Positions 53,983-63,868 of a DNA stretch of 64,000 nt are shown here, in pieces. The notes under the pieces were generated by a model, which saw nothing but the letters and a program-made list of their open reading frames with translations, made no database searches and was not told where the DNA came from. This DNA is from Rikenellaceae bacterium (GTDB lineage: Bacteria > Bacteroidota > Bacteroidia > Bacteroidales > Rikenellaceae). The translations under genes were made by a program, and so were the position numbers. The stretch's first letter is position 1. Every line of letters begins with the position of its first letter. The stretch lies in NCBI GenBank assembly GCA_015059955.1, contig SUZK01000004.1, positions 1-64,000 of the forward strand, in the 5' to 3' direction.

Positions 53983-54273
53983 TTAGATGTTACTGTAAAA
54001 ATCAATCTGATCACCGGCCTTCAATGTGACAATAGCCTTCTTGAAGTTGTTGGTGCGACCCTGAAGCAAACCAGCCTTTGTATAGCGGCTCTTCTGCTTA
54101 CCCATGTAATTGATAGTGTTGACATCGGTAACTGTAACGTTGTACATCTTCTCAACGGCGTTACGTACCTGCAACTTGTTAGCTCGGATATCAACGATAA
54201 AACCGTAACGGTTCAGCTTCTCGCCCTGAATCGTCATCTTCTCGGTCAAAATAGGCTTAATAATTACTTCCAT
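53983..54273 (-). CDS. rplW: 50S ribosomal protein L23
   Basis: 96 residues at the tunnel exit, docking site for trigger factor and SRP. MEVIIKPILTEKMTIQGEKL, then IRANKLQVRNAVEKMYNVTV. It starts 13 bp after rplD. Confidence 0.97.
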   Translation of the reverse strand: MEVIIKPILTEKMTIQGEKLNRYGFIVDIRANKLQVRNAVEKMYNVTVTDVNTINYMGKQKSRYTKAGLLQGRTNNFKKAIVTLKAGDQIDFYSNI

Positions 54274-54286
54274 GTTTGAAAACTTT

Positions 54287-54913
54287 TTAAGCTAACATTA
54301 CATTGATTACATTCTCTGCGCCCTCTACCAATACTACTGCCGATGCGTTCATAACCTCATAGGTATTGAGGTTCTGTGCCAAGATAGGCTTCACCGATGC
54401 AATATTGCGGCATGAGAGCTGGAAGTTGACGTTCGTCTCCGGCAGAACGACCAACACCTTCTTGTTCTCTACGTTCAGAGCCTTAGTCAAAGCAACAACA
54501 GCCTTTGTCTTAGGTGCATCCATTGCAGGATTCTCCAATACCTGGATTGCACCAGCCTGTGCCTTGTAGGTAAGCGCGCTACGACGTGCAAGCTGCTTAA
54601 GCTTCTTGTTAAGCTTGAAGCTGTAGTCGCGGGGTACTGGACCGAATACACGGCCACCACCTGGGAACAAAGGTGACTTGATGCTACCGCAACGAGCACC
54701 ACCGGTACCCTTCTGACGCTTCAACTTGCGAGTTGAGCCAGCAACCTCGTTACGCTGCTTTGACTTGTGAGTACCCTGACGCTGGTCAGCCAAGAACTGC
54801 TTAACGTCGAGGTAGATAGCGTGGTCATTAGCCTCCACGCCGAAAACTGCGTCTGAAAGGACTACCTTACGACCAGTCTCTTTTCCTTGTGTGTTCAATA
54901 CAGCTAATTCCAT
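54287..54913 (-). CDS. rplD: 50S ribosomal protein L4
   Basis: 208 residues from ATG 54913 ([20 protein letters not shown]). The in-frame ATG at 54925 overlaps rplC and was rejected. Signatures: [41 protein letters not shown]4 represses the S10 operon in E. coli by binding a leader hairpin; a candidate hairpin lies at 55597. Confidence 0.97.
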   Translation of the reverse strand: MELAVLNTQGKETGRKVVLSDAVFGVEANDHAIYLDVKQFLADQRQGTHKSKQRNEVAGSTRKLKRQKGTGGARCGSIKSPLFPGGGRVFGPVPRDYSFKLNKKLKQLARRSALTYKAQAGAIQVLENPAMDAPKTKAVVALTKALNVENKKVLVVLPETNVNFQLSCRNIASVKPILAQNLNTYEVMNASAVVLVEGAENVINVMLA

Positions 54914-54914
54914 A

Positions 54915-55529
54915 CTACTTCTCAATTGTTAAATAAGAACCCTTTGCACCCGGAACAGAACCCTTCACCAAGATGAGGTTGCTCTCGGGAATTACCTTTA
55001 CGACCTTAAGGTTCAGAACCTTAACTGTCTCACCACCCATCTGACCTGGAAGACGCTTACCAGGGAAAACGCGTGATGGATAAGATGATGCACCAAGCGA
55101 ACCGGGCTTACGCTGGCGGTTGTGCTGACCGTGGGTCTGACCACCTACACCACCGAAACCGTGACGCTTAACTACACCCTGGAAGCCCTTACCCTTAGAG
55201 ATCCCGGTTACGTCTACCCAATCCTCCTCAGAGAACATCTCAACGTTAAGGGTGTCACCAAGGTTCACTTCTGGCATACCCTTGAACTCAGCGAGCTTAC
55301 GCTTAGGGGTAACACCGGCCTTCTTGAAGTGACCTAACAAACTCTTGCTGGTGTGCTTTTCACTCTTGTCGTCATAGGCAATCTGAACCGCCTCGTAGGT
55401 ATCCTTCTCAACGGTCTTGATTTGCGTAACCACACACGGACCAGCCTCGATAACAGTGCATGGTATGTTCTTACCCTCGGCACTGTAAACGGAAGTCATT
55501 CCGATTTTCTTTCCAATTAGTCCTGACAT
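54915..55529 (-). CDS. rplC: 50S ribosomal protein L3
   Basis: 204 residues. [20 protein letters not shown], then [20 protein letters not shown] and [38 protein letters not shown]. It is separated from rpsJ by 121 bp containing a hairpin, the widest gap in the S10 half. Confidence 0.98.
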   Translation of the reverse strand: MSGLIGKKIGMTSVYSAEGKNIPCTVIEAGPCVVTQIKTVEKDTYEAVQIAYDDKSEKHTSKSLLGHFKKAGVTPKRKLAEFKGMPEVNLGDTLNVEMFSEEDWVDVTGISKGKGFQGVVKRHGFGGVGGQTHGQHNRQRKPGSLGASSYPSRVFPGKRLPGQMGGETVKVLNLKVVKVIPESNLILVKGSVPGAKGSYLTIEK

Positions 55530-55596
55530 TGTACTGTCGAATTACGTTTGTTTGTTAAATAGTGAATTTGTTATACCTATAATTATATAGGGTTGT

Positions 55597-55641
55597 GTTC
55601 GGCAGCGGGGCATCCCCTTTCGGGGCTGCCCATACCCGAAC
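55597..55641 (-). promoter_or_regulatory. Structured leader hairpin between rpsJ and rplC
   Basis: On the minus strand GTTCGG/CCGAAC, GGCAG/CTGCC and CCCC-GAAA-GGGG stack into one hairpin with a GNRA (GAAA) tetraloop. It lies 68 bp before rplC. It is a good candidate for an autoregulatory site of a ribosomal protein such as L3 or L4, although the E. coli site lies upstream of rpsJ. Confidence 0.55.
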
Positions 55642-55650
55642 GAGTGTTTA

Positions 55651-55956
55651 TCAAACCTTGATCTCTACCTCAACACCTGAAGGCAACTCGAGCTTCATCA
55701 AAGCATCGATAGTCTTTGGGGTTGATGAATAAATATCAATGATGCGCTTGTAAGTGCAGAACTGGAACTGCTCGCGTGCCTTCTTGTTAACGAAGGTTGA
55801 ACGGTTTACAGTGAAAATCTGCTTGCGCGTAGGAAGGGGCACCGGACCGCTAACCATAGCATCGGTAGCCTTCACAGTCTTAACGATCTTCTCTGCTGAC
55901 TTATCAACGAGGTTGTGGTCGAAAGACTTCAACTTGATTCTAATTTTCTGATTCAT
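55651..55956 (-). CDS. rpsJ: 30S ribosomal protein S10 (NusE)
   Basis: 101 residues, also a transcription antitermination factor. [20 protein letters not shown], then [20 protein letters not shown] and [20 protein letters not shown]. It follows fusA by 16 bp. Confidence 0.98.
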   Translation of the reverse strand: MNQKIRIKLKSFDHNLVDKSAEKIVKTVKATDAMVSGPVPLPTRKQIFTVNRSTFVNKKAREQFQFCTYKRIIDIYSSTPKTIDALMKLELPSGVEVEIKV

Positions 55957-55972
55957 ATCTAATCTCCTTTTA

Positions 55973-58084
55973 TTACTCTAAATCCTTACGCTTGCCGCTC
56001 GACTTCTCGATGATTTCCTTTGCAAGGTTTGCTGGAACCTCCTCGAAGTGAGAGAACTCCATTGACGATGTTGCACGGCCTGAAGAGATGGTACGAAGTA
56101 CGGTTACATAACCGAACATCTCTGAGAGTGGTACACGAGCCTTGATAACACGTGCAGTACCCTTAGACTCCATACCCTGGATCTGACCACGACGCTTGTT
56201 CAAGTCGCCGATGATATCACCCATGTTCTCCTCTGGAGTAACAACCTCAACATTCATCACAGGCTCCATAATTACCGAGCCAGCCTTAGGAGCTGCTACG
56301 CGGAAACCGTTACGAGCACAAATCTCGAATGAGAGCTGATCTGAGTCAACTGGGTGGAACGAACCATCCTTCAAGGTAACCTTCATTGAGTCGATGGTGT
56401 AGCCTGCCAAAGCGCCGTTTGCCATTGCTGACTCAAAGCCCTTCTGAACAGCTGGGATGTACTCCTTAGGCACATTACCACCCTTAACCTCATCAACAAA
56501 CTGAAGACCTGTAACACCCTCGTCAGCAGGACCGATCTCGAAGATGATGTCAGCGAACTTACCACGACCACCAGTCTGCTTCTTGAATACCTCGCGGTGC
56601 TGAACAGTCTGAGTAAGAGCCTCCTTGTAGTTAACCTGGGGAGCACCCTGGTTAATCTCTACGCCGAACTCACGACGAAGACGGTCAACGATGATGTCGA
56701 GGTGAAGCTCACCCATACCTGAGATAATGGTCTGACCACTCTCCTCATCGGTACGAACGGTGAATGTTGGATCCTCCTCAGCAAGCTTAGCAAGTGCGAT
56801 ACCGAGCTTATCGAGATCCTTCTGAGTCTTAGGCTCAACAGCCAAACCGATAACTGGCTCTGGGAATGTCATCTGCTCAAGTACGATAGGTGCATTCTCA
56901 GCGGTGAGGGTATCACCGGTACGAATCTCCTTGAAACCGATAGCTGCGCAGATATCACCTGCCTCAACGCGCTCCATAGGATTCTGCTTGTTAGCGTGCA
57001 TCTGGTAGAGACGTGAGATACGCTCACGCTTGCCGCTGCGTGCGTTGTATACGTAAGAACCGGCATCCAAAGCACCAGAGTAGACACGAACGAATGCCAA
57101 ACGACCTACGAATGGATCGGTAGCAATCTTGAAGGCCAAACCGCAGAATGGGTCATTAACTGATGACTCACGCTTCTCTGGCTCGTCGGTCTTAGGGTTA
57201 ATACCCTCAACAGCAGGAACATCCAATGGTGAGGGAAGGAATGCCATGATGTAATCGAGGAGCTTCTGAACACCCTTGTTGTGGAACGATGAGCCGCACA
57301 TCATAGGTACCAACGACATGTTGATAGTAGCTACGCGGATAGCTGCGATAAGCTCATCTGGGGTGATTGAGTCTGGGTCCTCGAAGAACTTCTCCATAAG
57401 AGCATCGTCGGTAGCCGCAACCTCCTCGATAAGCTTTGCACGCCACTCAGCAGCCTCCTCCTTCATTGAAGCAGGAATCTCCTTAAGCTCGAAGTTATCA
57501 CGTACAGTCTTATCGTCGTAGTAGTAGATCGCATTATTATATATAAGGTCTACCAAGCCCTCGAACTTATCCTCTGAGCCGATAGGCAATACTACTGGGA
57601 GAGCTGTTGCACCGAAGTGCTCCTTAATCTGGGCACATACGGCGAGGAAGTCCGCGCCAGTACGGTCCATCTTATTAACGTAACCGATACGTGGTACATT
57701 GTACTTATCTGCCTGACGCCATACGGTCTCAGACTGAGGCTCAACGCCACCTACTGCACAGAATGTTGCAACAGCACCATCCAATACGCGGAGTGAACGC
57801 TCTACCTCAACGGTAAAGTCAACGTGTCCTGGGGTATCGATAAGGTTAATCTGATACTGATTGTTTTTGTAGTTCCAAAACGCTGTGGTAGCAGCAGAGG
57901 TGATGGTGATACCACGCTCCTGCTCCTGAACCATCCAGTCCATGGTGGCTGCACCCTCATGAGTCTCACCAATCTTGTGGGTCTTACCCGTGTAGAAAAG
58001 GATACGCTCCGAAGTGGTTGTCTTACCGGCATCAATGTGAGCCATGATACCGATATTACGAGTGTATTTAAGATCTCTTGCCAT
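55973..58084 (-). CDS. fusA: Elongation factor G
   Basis: Translocation GTPase, 703 residues. G1 [15 protein letters not shown], switch region [11 protein letters not shown]3 DTPGHVDF, G4 NKMDR, then domains II-V with GEGHLDI-type [20 protein letters not shown] and the C-terminal [20 protein letters not shown]. It lies between rpsG (15 bp) and rpsJ. It is the str-operon EF-G; tuf is not in the window. Confidence 0.98.
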   Translation of the reverse strand: MARDLKYTRNIGIMAHIDAGKTTTSERILFYTGKTHKIGETHEGAATMDWMVQEQERGITITSAATTAFWNYKNNQYQINLIDTPGHVDFTVEVERSLRVLDGAVATFCAVGGVEPQSETVWRQADKYNVPRIGYVNKMDRTGADFLAVCAQIKEHFGATALPVVLPIGSEDKFEGLVDLIYNNAIYYYDDKTVRDNFELKEIPASMKEEAAEWRAKLIEEVAATDDALMEKFFEDPDSITPDELIAAIRVATINMSLVPMMCGSSFHNKGVQKLLDYIMAFLPSPLDVPAVEGINPKTDEPEKRESSVNDPFCGLAFKIATDPFVGRLAFVRVYSGALDAGSYVYNARSGKRERISRLYQMHANKQNPMERVEAGDICAAIGFKEIRTGDTLTAENAPIVLEQMTFPEPVIGLAVEPKTQKDLDKLGIALAKLAEEDPTFTVRTDEESGQTIISGMGELHLDIIVDRLRREFGVEINQGAPQVNYKEALTQTVQHREVFKKQTGGRGKFADIIFEIGPADEGVTGLQFVDEVKGGNVPKEYIPAVQKGFESAMANGALAGYTIDSMKVTLKDGSFHPVDSDQLSFEICARNGFRVAAPKAGSVIMEPVMNVEVVTPEENMGDIIGDLNKRRGQIQGMESKGTARVIKARVPLSEMFGYVTVLRTISSGRATSSMEFSHFEEVPANLAKEIIEKSSGKRKDLE

Positions 58085-58099
58085 CTTGGTCTACTTGTT

Positions 58100-58576
58100 T
58101 TAGAATCTGAAGTGTGCAAATGCCTTGTTAGCCTCTGCCATACGATGCATCTCCTCCTTACGCTTGAAGGCAGCACCCTGCTGGTTGTAGGCATCTACTA
58201 TCTCTGCTGAGAGCTTCTCTGCCATTGACTTGCCCGAACGCTTACGTGAATAAAGGACAAGGTTTTTCATGGAAATCGAAACTTTGCGCTCGGGACGAAC
58301 CTCCGTAGGAACCTGGAATGTCGCACCACCGATACGCTTTGACTTTACTTCGACCTGAGGTGTGATATTCTCAAGAGCCTGTTTCCAGACCTCCAATGGA
58401 GATTTATCAGCATCCTTCATCTTCTTGCCTACCAACTCCAACGCATCGTAGAAGATAGTGTAAGCAATACTCTTCTTACCATCCAGCATAAGATTGTTCA
58501 CAAAACGTGTTACCTCCACGTCGTTGAACTTCGGATCCGGAAGTAGAATTCGCTTTCTTGGCTTAGCTTTTCTCAT
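58100..58576 (-). CDS. rpsG: 30S ribosomal protein S7
   Basis: 158 residues, primary head assembly protein. [20 protein letters not shown], then [20 protein letters not shown] and [20 protein letters not shown]. It starts 39 bp after rpsL. In E. coli S7 regulates this operon; no obvious structure stands out in the short gap. Confidence 0.98.
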   Translation of the reverse strand: MRKAKPRKRILLPDPKFNDVEVTRFVNNLMLDGKKSIAYTIFYDALELVGKKMKDADKSPLEVWKQALENITPQVEVKSKRIGGATFQVPTEVRPERKVSISMKNLVLYSRKRSGKSMAEKLSAEIVDAYNQQGAAFKRKEEMHRMAEANKAFAHFRF

Positions 58577-58615
58577 TGTTACTGCTAATTTAATAAATAC
58601 AATTTCTAAATCTTA

Positions 58616-58999
58616 TTACTTCTTACCTGCCTTTGGACGCTTAGCACCATACTTCGAGCGACGCTGACGACGACCGTCAACACCTGCTGAATCGAGGGCA
58701 CCACGTACCAAGTGGTAACGAACACCTGGGAGGTCCTTCACACGACCACCACGAACGAGCACGATTGAGTGCTCCTGCAAGTTGTGGCCCTCACCTGGGA
58801 TGTAGGCATTGACCTCCTTGCCATTAGTCAATCTTACACGTGCAACCTTACGCATCGCCGAGTTTGGCTTCTTAGGAGTTGTAGTGTACACACGGGTACA
58901 AACTCCACGGCGCTGAGGACACGCAGCGAGTGCAGGTGACTTACTCTTCTCCACCATGCTTACTCGACCGTTTCTTACTAACTGCTGAATAGTTGGCAT
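58616..58999 (-). CDS. rpsL: 30S ribosomal protein S12
   Basis: 127 residues at the decoding centre. [20 protein letters not shown], then [20 protein letters not shown] and [20 protein letters not shown] with [20 protein letters not shown]. The lysine positions where streptomycin resistance arises appear wild type ([14 protein letters not shown]). It is the first gene of the superoperon. Confidence 0.98.
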   Translation of the reverse strand: MPTIQQLVRNGRVSMVEKSKSPALAACPQRRGVCTRVYTTTPKKPNSAMRKVARVRLTNGKEVNAYIPGEGHNLQEHSIVLVRGGRVKDLPGVRYHLVRGALDSAGVDGRRQRRSKYGAKRPKAGKK

Positions 59000-59066
59000 T
59001 TCTAAAACGTTTTTGTCCTTTAATTTTTGTTAATAAATTCAATTCCCATTTGCGAGAAATTGCCCG

Positions 59067-59096
59067 CAAAGATACGCATTTTTTTTGACATACAAT
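59067..59096 (-). promoter_or_regulatory. Promoter of the ribosomal superoperon
   Basis: The minus strand reads ATTG (59093-59096), 18 nt, TATCTTTG (59067-59074), 68 bp before rpsL. The initiating region TTTGCGGGC is GC-rich. 59100-59330 is AT-rich with no ORF or clear signal. Confidence 0.6.
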
Positions 59097-59333
59097 ATAT
59101 ATACGACCTTTTTTCGACCAAAAATGTTGAAAACTTGTGAAAAGTCGATAGAAATTACTTATCACTTTTTTAAAAATATAATTGCCAATTTATAGCAAAA
59201 ATCGCAATGCGCTAAATACTAACACATTACGATTTTTGGGCAATTTTTGAAAGTCGAACTACAGGAGCCAAGATTAACCCCGCGCCAAATTGACCACATT
59301 TTTTCTATTTTTCACATAAGCATTAACAGGATA

Positions 59334-60110
59334 CTATCTTGTCAACTGCTCCAATAACAGAGGCTTTAGCACCGAGGTCCACACCTCGTATCCCCTACTA
59401 TTAACGTGCAACAAGTCGGCCTCGAAGTAGCCATTGTCGACCTCGCCATCGGCACTCAAAAGAGGGGTGTTTACGTCGACAAAGGTGACCCCCGTAGCAT
59501 GCCTTGCATAGTCCTCCATAAGGGCATTAAAGAGGCGATGTTCCTCGCGCAGTTTCGCTCTGCTCTCGTTGAATTTTATCGAGAGAACGTATATCGGCGC
59601 ATCGGGATAGTCACTCCTCAAACGCTCAAATAGGAGGCGGTAGAGGTCGAACAACTGAGTGGGATATAGGTCGTGGCCGAAGCCGCCAAGGTCGTTATCG
59701 CAGTAGAAGACAAAGGCCTTGGGGCGGTAATCAGCAAGCACCGTCTCATAGTTGAAGTGTATGTCGCGCAACTGGGCACCTCCATAGCCACGATTGACAA
59801 CCTTTAGGGGTGCCATATCCTCCTGAAGGCTACTCCACAGGCGTATCGATGAGCTACCGAAGAACAAGACATCGCACTCCTTATTTTCGGTTTTGGCACG
59901 CTGACGTAGCTCCTCAACATCGCTCTTATCGTAGCGCAGTATCCACTCCATGCTATCGGCGTAGTCGACAGGCAATGAGGATGTTATGTGGTATACATCA
60001 CCACCATCACACCTCTCAACAGCGCCTACGCCAAGACTCTTAGGCACGCTACAACCTACCGCACATAGGGCCATAACGGCCATAAATAGTATCTCACGCC
60101 TCATACTCAT
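59334..60110 (-). CDS. SGNH/GDSL-type hydrolase lipoprotein
   Basis: 258 residues. Lipobox AVMALCAVGCSV (Cys about 20). Esterase blocks: VLFFGSSSIRLW (block I, catalytic Ser about 87), VVNRGYGGAQLRD (block II Gly), FYCDNDLGG (block III Asn) and EADLLHVNSRGY (block V Asp and His). Such enzymes remove acetyl or acyl groups from glycans or lipids. It starts 11 bp after the stop of the FN3-like lipoprotein gene, so the two form an operon. Confidence 0.85.
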   Translation of the reverse strand: MSMRREILFMAVMALCAVGCSVPKSLGVGAVERCDGGDVYHITSSLPVDYADSMEWILRYDKSDVEELRQRAKTENKECDVLFFGSSSIRLWSSLQEDMAPLKVVNRGYGGAQLRDIHFNYETVLADYRPKAFVFYCDNDLGGFGHDLYPTQLFDLYRLLFERLRSDYPDAPIYVLSIKFNESRAKLREEHRLFNALMEDYARHATGVTFVDVNTPLLSADGEVDNGYFEADLLHVNSRGYEVWTSVLKPLLLEQLTR

Positions 60111-60121
60111 ATAATTATTCC

Positions 60122-61864
60122 CTACTCACGAACGCCACGAACAAGGGCTATCCTTGCCGATGGCGAGGCGTCGAGTTTTGCAATAAGTTCCTCCGCAGGG
60201 CGCACATCCGCTGGGGAGAACTTAAGCGACTCTGAGCGCCACATTGGGGTTACATTACCCTTATAGTCGAAGGCTGCAGCGCAGATGTAGTAGTTAAAGT
60301 CATACTGCGCCAATGCTGTCGACACTGGGTCGCAGGTATCTATCAGCAGGTCGAAGAAGATGACATCCTCACCATAGAAGTTATAGGTATCCGTATCGAC
60401 AAAATAGGTAAATATGTCGTTTGTAGGGGTGTCGGTCTTGACCTCCATCCATACTATAAACATATAGTCATCATAGCCATCAGGCAGATTGGCAAAACGC
60501 ACTGGGTCAAGCGCCCTCAACTCAGATGGTCTATATGGGCCACCATACGCAACATCTGAAATTGCCAACTCGCACTCACCCTCTGCCTCGGTGGTAAATA
60601 CCCTCTTAAATACGGGTGTTGTCACCACACCTCCACTATAACCGAAGGTTACGACCACATACTCTGTCGCGGGATATAGACTACTTATGTGCGAAGAGAC
60701 CTCACCACGGAATGTATATGCAGAATAGCTATACGTGTCGAGCACCGCCTCAACAAGGTCATCATCGGTATAACCCTGCTTGAGGTACTCCGTAGGCACT
60801 AACAGCATCTTATAGCTCTCGTCGTTGCTCGATGGAGTCACCTTAAGGTCGCAGACACGTACATAGAGGTTGTCAACCGTAATGTCGATGGTCATATCCG
60901 AGGGCTGCACCTGCTCTGTCGAGAAATTTACTACCGTTGGGCGCGACACCATCTGGTAGAATCCATCGACCTCATCCACAGCATATACCAATGCGGTGTA
61001 GAGGGTATATGATGCAAGCTCATAGCTTGGTTTCTGGGCCCCTGTCATACATGCAAAATCGAGTATCTCATCGACGCTGATGCCACCATCGAGGTTGTTA
61101 CCAAACATCGTAATCCACCCCTCACCAACGCTACGGATATAGGCATCATCTACCGACAAGGCATCACGGTAGAGCTCCTCGTTGTAATCAAATATCTGAA
61201 TGGTATAGAGGCCATCCCAGCCCTGTGGCTTAACATCAAACTCTACATTTGCTCCATTAACGTCGTATGTCACCTCGAACGTAGCATCGCCAAGTTCAGC
61301 CATAGGAGGGTCGATAAGTTTCCACACCACGTCGGTAACGCGTGTGCAGTCCGAGAAGTCCTCGTTAAACTCTATGCCATAGACATATAGCACCTGCTTG
61401 TCGGCGGGGCGCAGGTCGGGCCAGTTGGCGCGCGTAACATCCTGGAACAAGACTTTGTTACTATTCATATACTCCTTAAGCGTTACGCCGTCGAACGATG
61501 CACCGCGCTTGAAATAGAACATATCGTCCTCGAAGAGCTCGTCATCGGTGGTTATCTCACTGTCGCGGAAGTACTCTATATCGGACTTATACATAACGTA
61601 GTACATCTGCTTGTCGGCAGGTGTCACCTTCGATATACAACTTGTGCCATTGAGCTCTTCGAGTTCGATGGTAAAGGCTGCATCGGGGTCGGGTTCAGGT
61701 TCGGGGTCTGGATCGGGGTCTGGATCGGGGTCTGGATCGGGCGTTGGCTGCTCGGTGTTATCATCGGGAGGTGTATCAACGGGCTTCTCAGGCTCCTCAC
61801 ACGCATAGGCAAATAGCACAAGGCTACACATCAATAGGCCATAAAGATATTTTCTCATAGACAT
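60122..61864 (-). CDS. FN3-like multi-module lipoprotein with an Asp-Pro repeat (paralog 5)
   Basis: About 580 residues. The signal MRKYLYGLLMCSLVLFAYAC has its Cys at about 20-22. An unusual linker of alternating Asp/Glu-Pro follows, then modules ending like LYPATEYVVVTFGYSGGVVT. The middle part (MTIDITVDNLYVRVCDLKVT, PSSNDESYKMLLVPTEYL) matches the array at 28579-38066. The C-terminus differs. An upstream ATG at 61939 lies above the promoter (61890-61920). The SGNH gene follows in the same unit. Confidence 0.7.
   Translation of the reverse strand: MSMRKYLYGLLMCSLVLFAYACEEPEKPVDTPPDDNTEQPTPDPDPDPDPDPDPEPEPDPDAAFTIELEELNGTSCISKVTPADKQMYYVMYKSDIEYFRDSEITTDDELFEDDMFYFKRGASFDGVTLKEYMNSNKVLFQDVTRANWPDLRPADKQVLYVYGIEFNEDFSDCTRVTDVVWKLIDPPMAELGDATFEVTYDVNGANVEFDVKPQGWDGLYTIQIFDYNEELYRDALSVDDAYIRSVGEGWITMFGNNLDGGISVDEILDFACMTGAQKPSYELASYTLYTALVYAVDEVDGFYQMVSRPTVVNFSTEQVQPSDMTIDITVDNLYVRVCDLKVTPSSNDESYKMLLVPTEYLKQGYTDDDLVEAVLDTYSYSAYTFRGEVSSHISSLYPATEYVVVTFGYSGGVVTTPVFKRVFTTEAEGECELAISDVAYGGPYRPSELRALDPVRFANLPDGYDDYMFIVWMEVKTDTPTNDIFTYFVDTDTYNFYGEDVIFFDLLIDTCDPVSTALAQYDFNYYICAAAFDYKGNVTPMWRSESLKFSPADVRPAEELIAKLDASPSARIALVRGVRE
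61683..61743. repeat. Short tandem repeats encoding the Asp-Pro linker
   Basis: A 12-bp unit (GGGGTCTGGATC on the plus strand) is repeated three times, flanked by degenerate copies (GGGGTCGGGTTC, AGGTTC). Units are in-frame, so slippage would change linker length without a frameshift. Confidence 0.75.
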
Positions 61865-61889
61865 AGGTATTATAAATCTTTTTCGTCTA

Positions 61890-61920
61890 CAAAGATAGAA
61901 AATTATTTTTTCTGTGCAAA
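61890..61920 (-). promoter_or_regulatory. Promoter of the FN3-like/SGNH lipoprotein unit
   Basis: The minus strand reads TTTG (61917-61920), a 19-nt spacer, TATCTTTG (61890-61897), an exact match 26 bp before ATG 61864. Confidence 0.75.
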
Positions 61921-61944
61921 ATAAAGCGCCACTAAACAAAAAGT

Positions 61945-61975
61945 CGGGGCTACCAGCATGAATAGCCCCGATTAT
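61945..61975 (-). terminator. Terminator of the BACON lipoprotein gene
   Basis: The minus strand has ATCGGGGCTA/TAGCCCCGA with a 10-nt loop, followed by CTTTTTGTTTAG. It lies 21 bp after the stop at 61996. Confidence 0.85.
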
Positions 61976-61995
61976 TCAACATACAACCCAGCGCG

Positions 61996-63825
61996 TTAGC
62001 TTACCGTGGTAGGCAGTGCGCCTGCGAACTCTATGATGCGGCCGTCGAGCGTCACGAAGCGAGCATTGTAGCTGTATGTTCCATCGCCATTATCCGAGTA
62101 CTCGAAGGTGTAGTCCGACGCGTCGATGTCGATACTTATGCCCTCGTAGTTGATATATGGCATATAGACCTTGTTGCGGTCGTAGTTTAATACAAGCTCG
62201 TTATCGCGTGCATCGTAGAAGTAGAAGTATAGGCCCGCAAAGCCTGCATCCGACACCTCAACGTAAGTAGGCTTAAAATCGAGCTTCTGTCCCGAAACGT
62301 CCTCATAGGTATACCCCTTGACAGCACCTGTCCAGTCGAATGCATATGTCTGTCCGCCACATACCCAAGTGGCAACAAAGCGTGTGGTATTATCGCTCTT
62401 GTTCACTATTACCACCGAAGCACTGCTCATCTTCTCATAGGCGCCATTTAGATCATGGATGCAGTAGCTTAGGCTCATCGTACCCTCAGCGGATGAGTAT
62501 GTGCCATCGGGAATAGGCTTTACCGCAGCTATGTCCGAGTGCTTGAAATTAAATTGGTGCTGCAAGCCACCTGCCGTAAAGAGTATCTGCTTCTCACCAG
62601 CCCTATCGTAGTTCACCTCGGCGGCTGTCACCTCTACTACTGTTGCGTTGGGGTCGATAGGTATCTCCTGCTCCTTGCTAAAGTCGAAGCCCTCTACTAC
62701 GCCTGTCCACTCGAATGTTATGTGGTGGCCCGCTACCGACTTTATAAAGCCGCTAATGGTCGTCACGCCCTCCTCGGTGTGCGAGAGTGTCACCTCGGCA
62801 TCCTCCAGTGCACATGTCTGGTCGCCCTCGATATTGTATGTCGAGTTTGTGTGGCCGATGTTATTGTCGCTAAACTTATAAACGCCTTCCGATAGATACT
62901 TGTCGTTAGGGGCAGTCTCATCGAGCAGGTCAAGCTCGTGGTAGCGAGCTTCGTCGATATATAGCTGCAAGAAGAAGTTACCAATCATCGACTTTACGGC
63001 AACCACCTTTGTGGGGGTGAACGCCTCAGGGCCGGTAGGACCTTGATAGATATTTGCCACCTCGCCTGTGTAGGTCACGATATGCTTGATGCCATCCGTA
63101 TCGGTGAGTGTGATGCTGAATGTGTAGCTGCGTGTCGATGGTGGGAAATCATCTGTGCCAATGTAGCTTACCGTAGCCACCGCATCTGTGAGCTTCACTA
63201 TGCCACTCTCGTTCTTGAACATTGTCTTCGCGAGGTCTATTGTACCGCTCTGCGAGCTATACTCACTACCCTCAAGGAGCCAATTGCCCGCCGCCTCTAC
63301 GAAGTGTGCAATAAGCCTTGTTGTGCCATCCTCCGACGCAAAGACGATGCTAAACTCGGGGTCGGCATACTTGGTATCACGCTCGGCCGTAGCCATCGTA
63401 TACTCATACTCTGTTTGTGGTGGTATATCCCACGGAACGTTAGGCTCTTGCATAATCTCCACGCTCTGCTCCTTGCTGTTGAACGCTATCTTCACCCACG
63501 CCTGGCGATACACCTCGTCCTCGTTTTCTGCCACATTAAGGGTAATTGTACCCTCGGCAACCACTATGTCGCTTATCCACTCTGCCTCGCACGACGCCTC
63601 GGGGAGTGTGTCGCTATCGCCGCTGAGGGTATAGGTTATTACCACCTCGCCACCCTCGGGCGATACCACCTCCTGCGTGCCAGAGGTTATCGTCAGCTCA
63701 ACCTCAGGTTGTTGGTCGGGCTTTGGGTCGGGCTTTGGCTCCTCTACGGGAGCTTTCTCGCATGCTGTAAACAGAAGCGCCAGCGCCCCAAAGAGCATTG
63801 TCAATCTTGATACAAATGTTTTCAT
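61996..63825 (-). CDS. BACON lipoprotein with four repeated beta domains
   Basis: 609 residues. Lipobox GALALLFTACEKAP (Cys about 22) then a Pro/Lys/Glu linker (VEEPKPDPKPDQQPEVEL). BACON domain at about 45-130 (GGEVVITYTLSGDSDTLPEA, WVKIAFNSKEQSVEIMQEPN). Then four related domains of about 110-120 residues, each ending like HHITFEWTGVVEGF, QTYAFDWTGAVKGY or RIIEFAGALP. BACON modules are associated with surface glycan or mucin binding; no enzyme domain is present. The upstream partial gene ends 43 bp before it with no promoter between, so they are probably one unit. Confidence 0.75.
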   Translation of the reverse strand: MKTFVSRLTMLFGALALLFTACEKAPVEEPKPDPKPDQQPEVELTITSGTQEVVSPEGGEVVITYTLSGDSDTLPEASCEAEWISDIVVAEGTITLNVAENEDEVYRQAWVKIAFNSKEQSVEIMQEPNVPWDIPPQTEYEYTMATAERDTKYADPEFSIVFASEDGTTRLIAHFVEAAGNWLLEGSEYSSQSGTIDLAKTMFKNESGIVKLTDAVATVSYIGTDDFPPSTRSYTFSITLTDTDGIKHIVTYTGEVANIYQGPTGPEAFTPTKVVAVKSMIGNFFLQLYIDEARYHELDLLDETAPNDKYLSEGVYKFSDNNIGHTNSTYNIEGDQTCALEDAEVTLSHTEEGVTTISGFIKSVAGHHITFEWTGVVEGFDFSKEQEIPIDPNATVVEVTAAEVNYDRAGEKQILFTAGGLQHQFNFKHSDIAAVKPIPDGTYSSAEGTMSLSYCIHDLNGAYEKMSSASVVIVNKSDNTTRFVATWVCGGQTYAFDWTGAVKGYTYEDVSGQKLDFKPTYVEVSDAGFAGLYFYFYDARDNELVLNYDRNKVYMPYINYEGISIDIDASDYTFEYSDNGDGTYSYNARFVTLDGRIIEFAGALPTTVS

Positions 63826-63868
63826 CTTTATTATTGGTTAATGTGTTGTGTGTGTCACTTTTCGGCTA

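Noticed and set aside
58941..59165. Minus-strand ORF overlapping the start of rpsL
   Set aside because: It spans the superoperon promoter and would overlap rpsL out of frame.
61683..61743. CRISPR-like repeats
   Set aside because: The repeats are contiguous 12-mers without spacers and lie in a coding frame.
63043..63810. Plus-strand 255-residue ORF inside the BACON lipoprotein gene
   Set aside because: Its composition (many Cys, His and Arg) is typical of an antisense frame and the opposite strand encodes a coherent lipoprotein.
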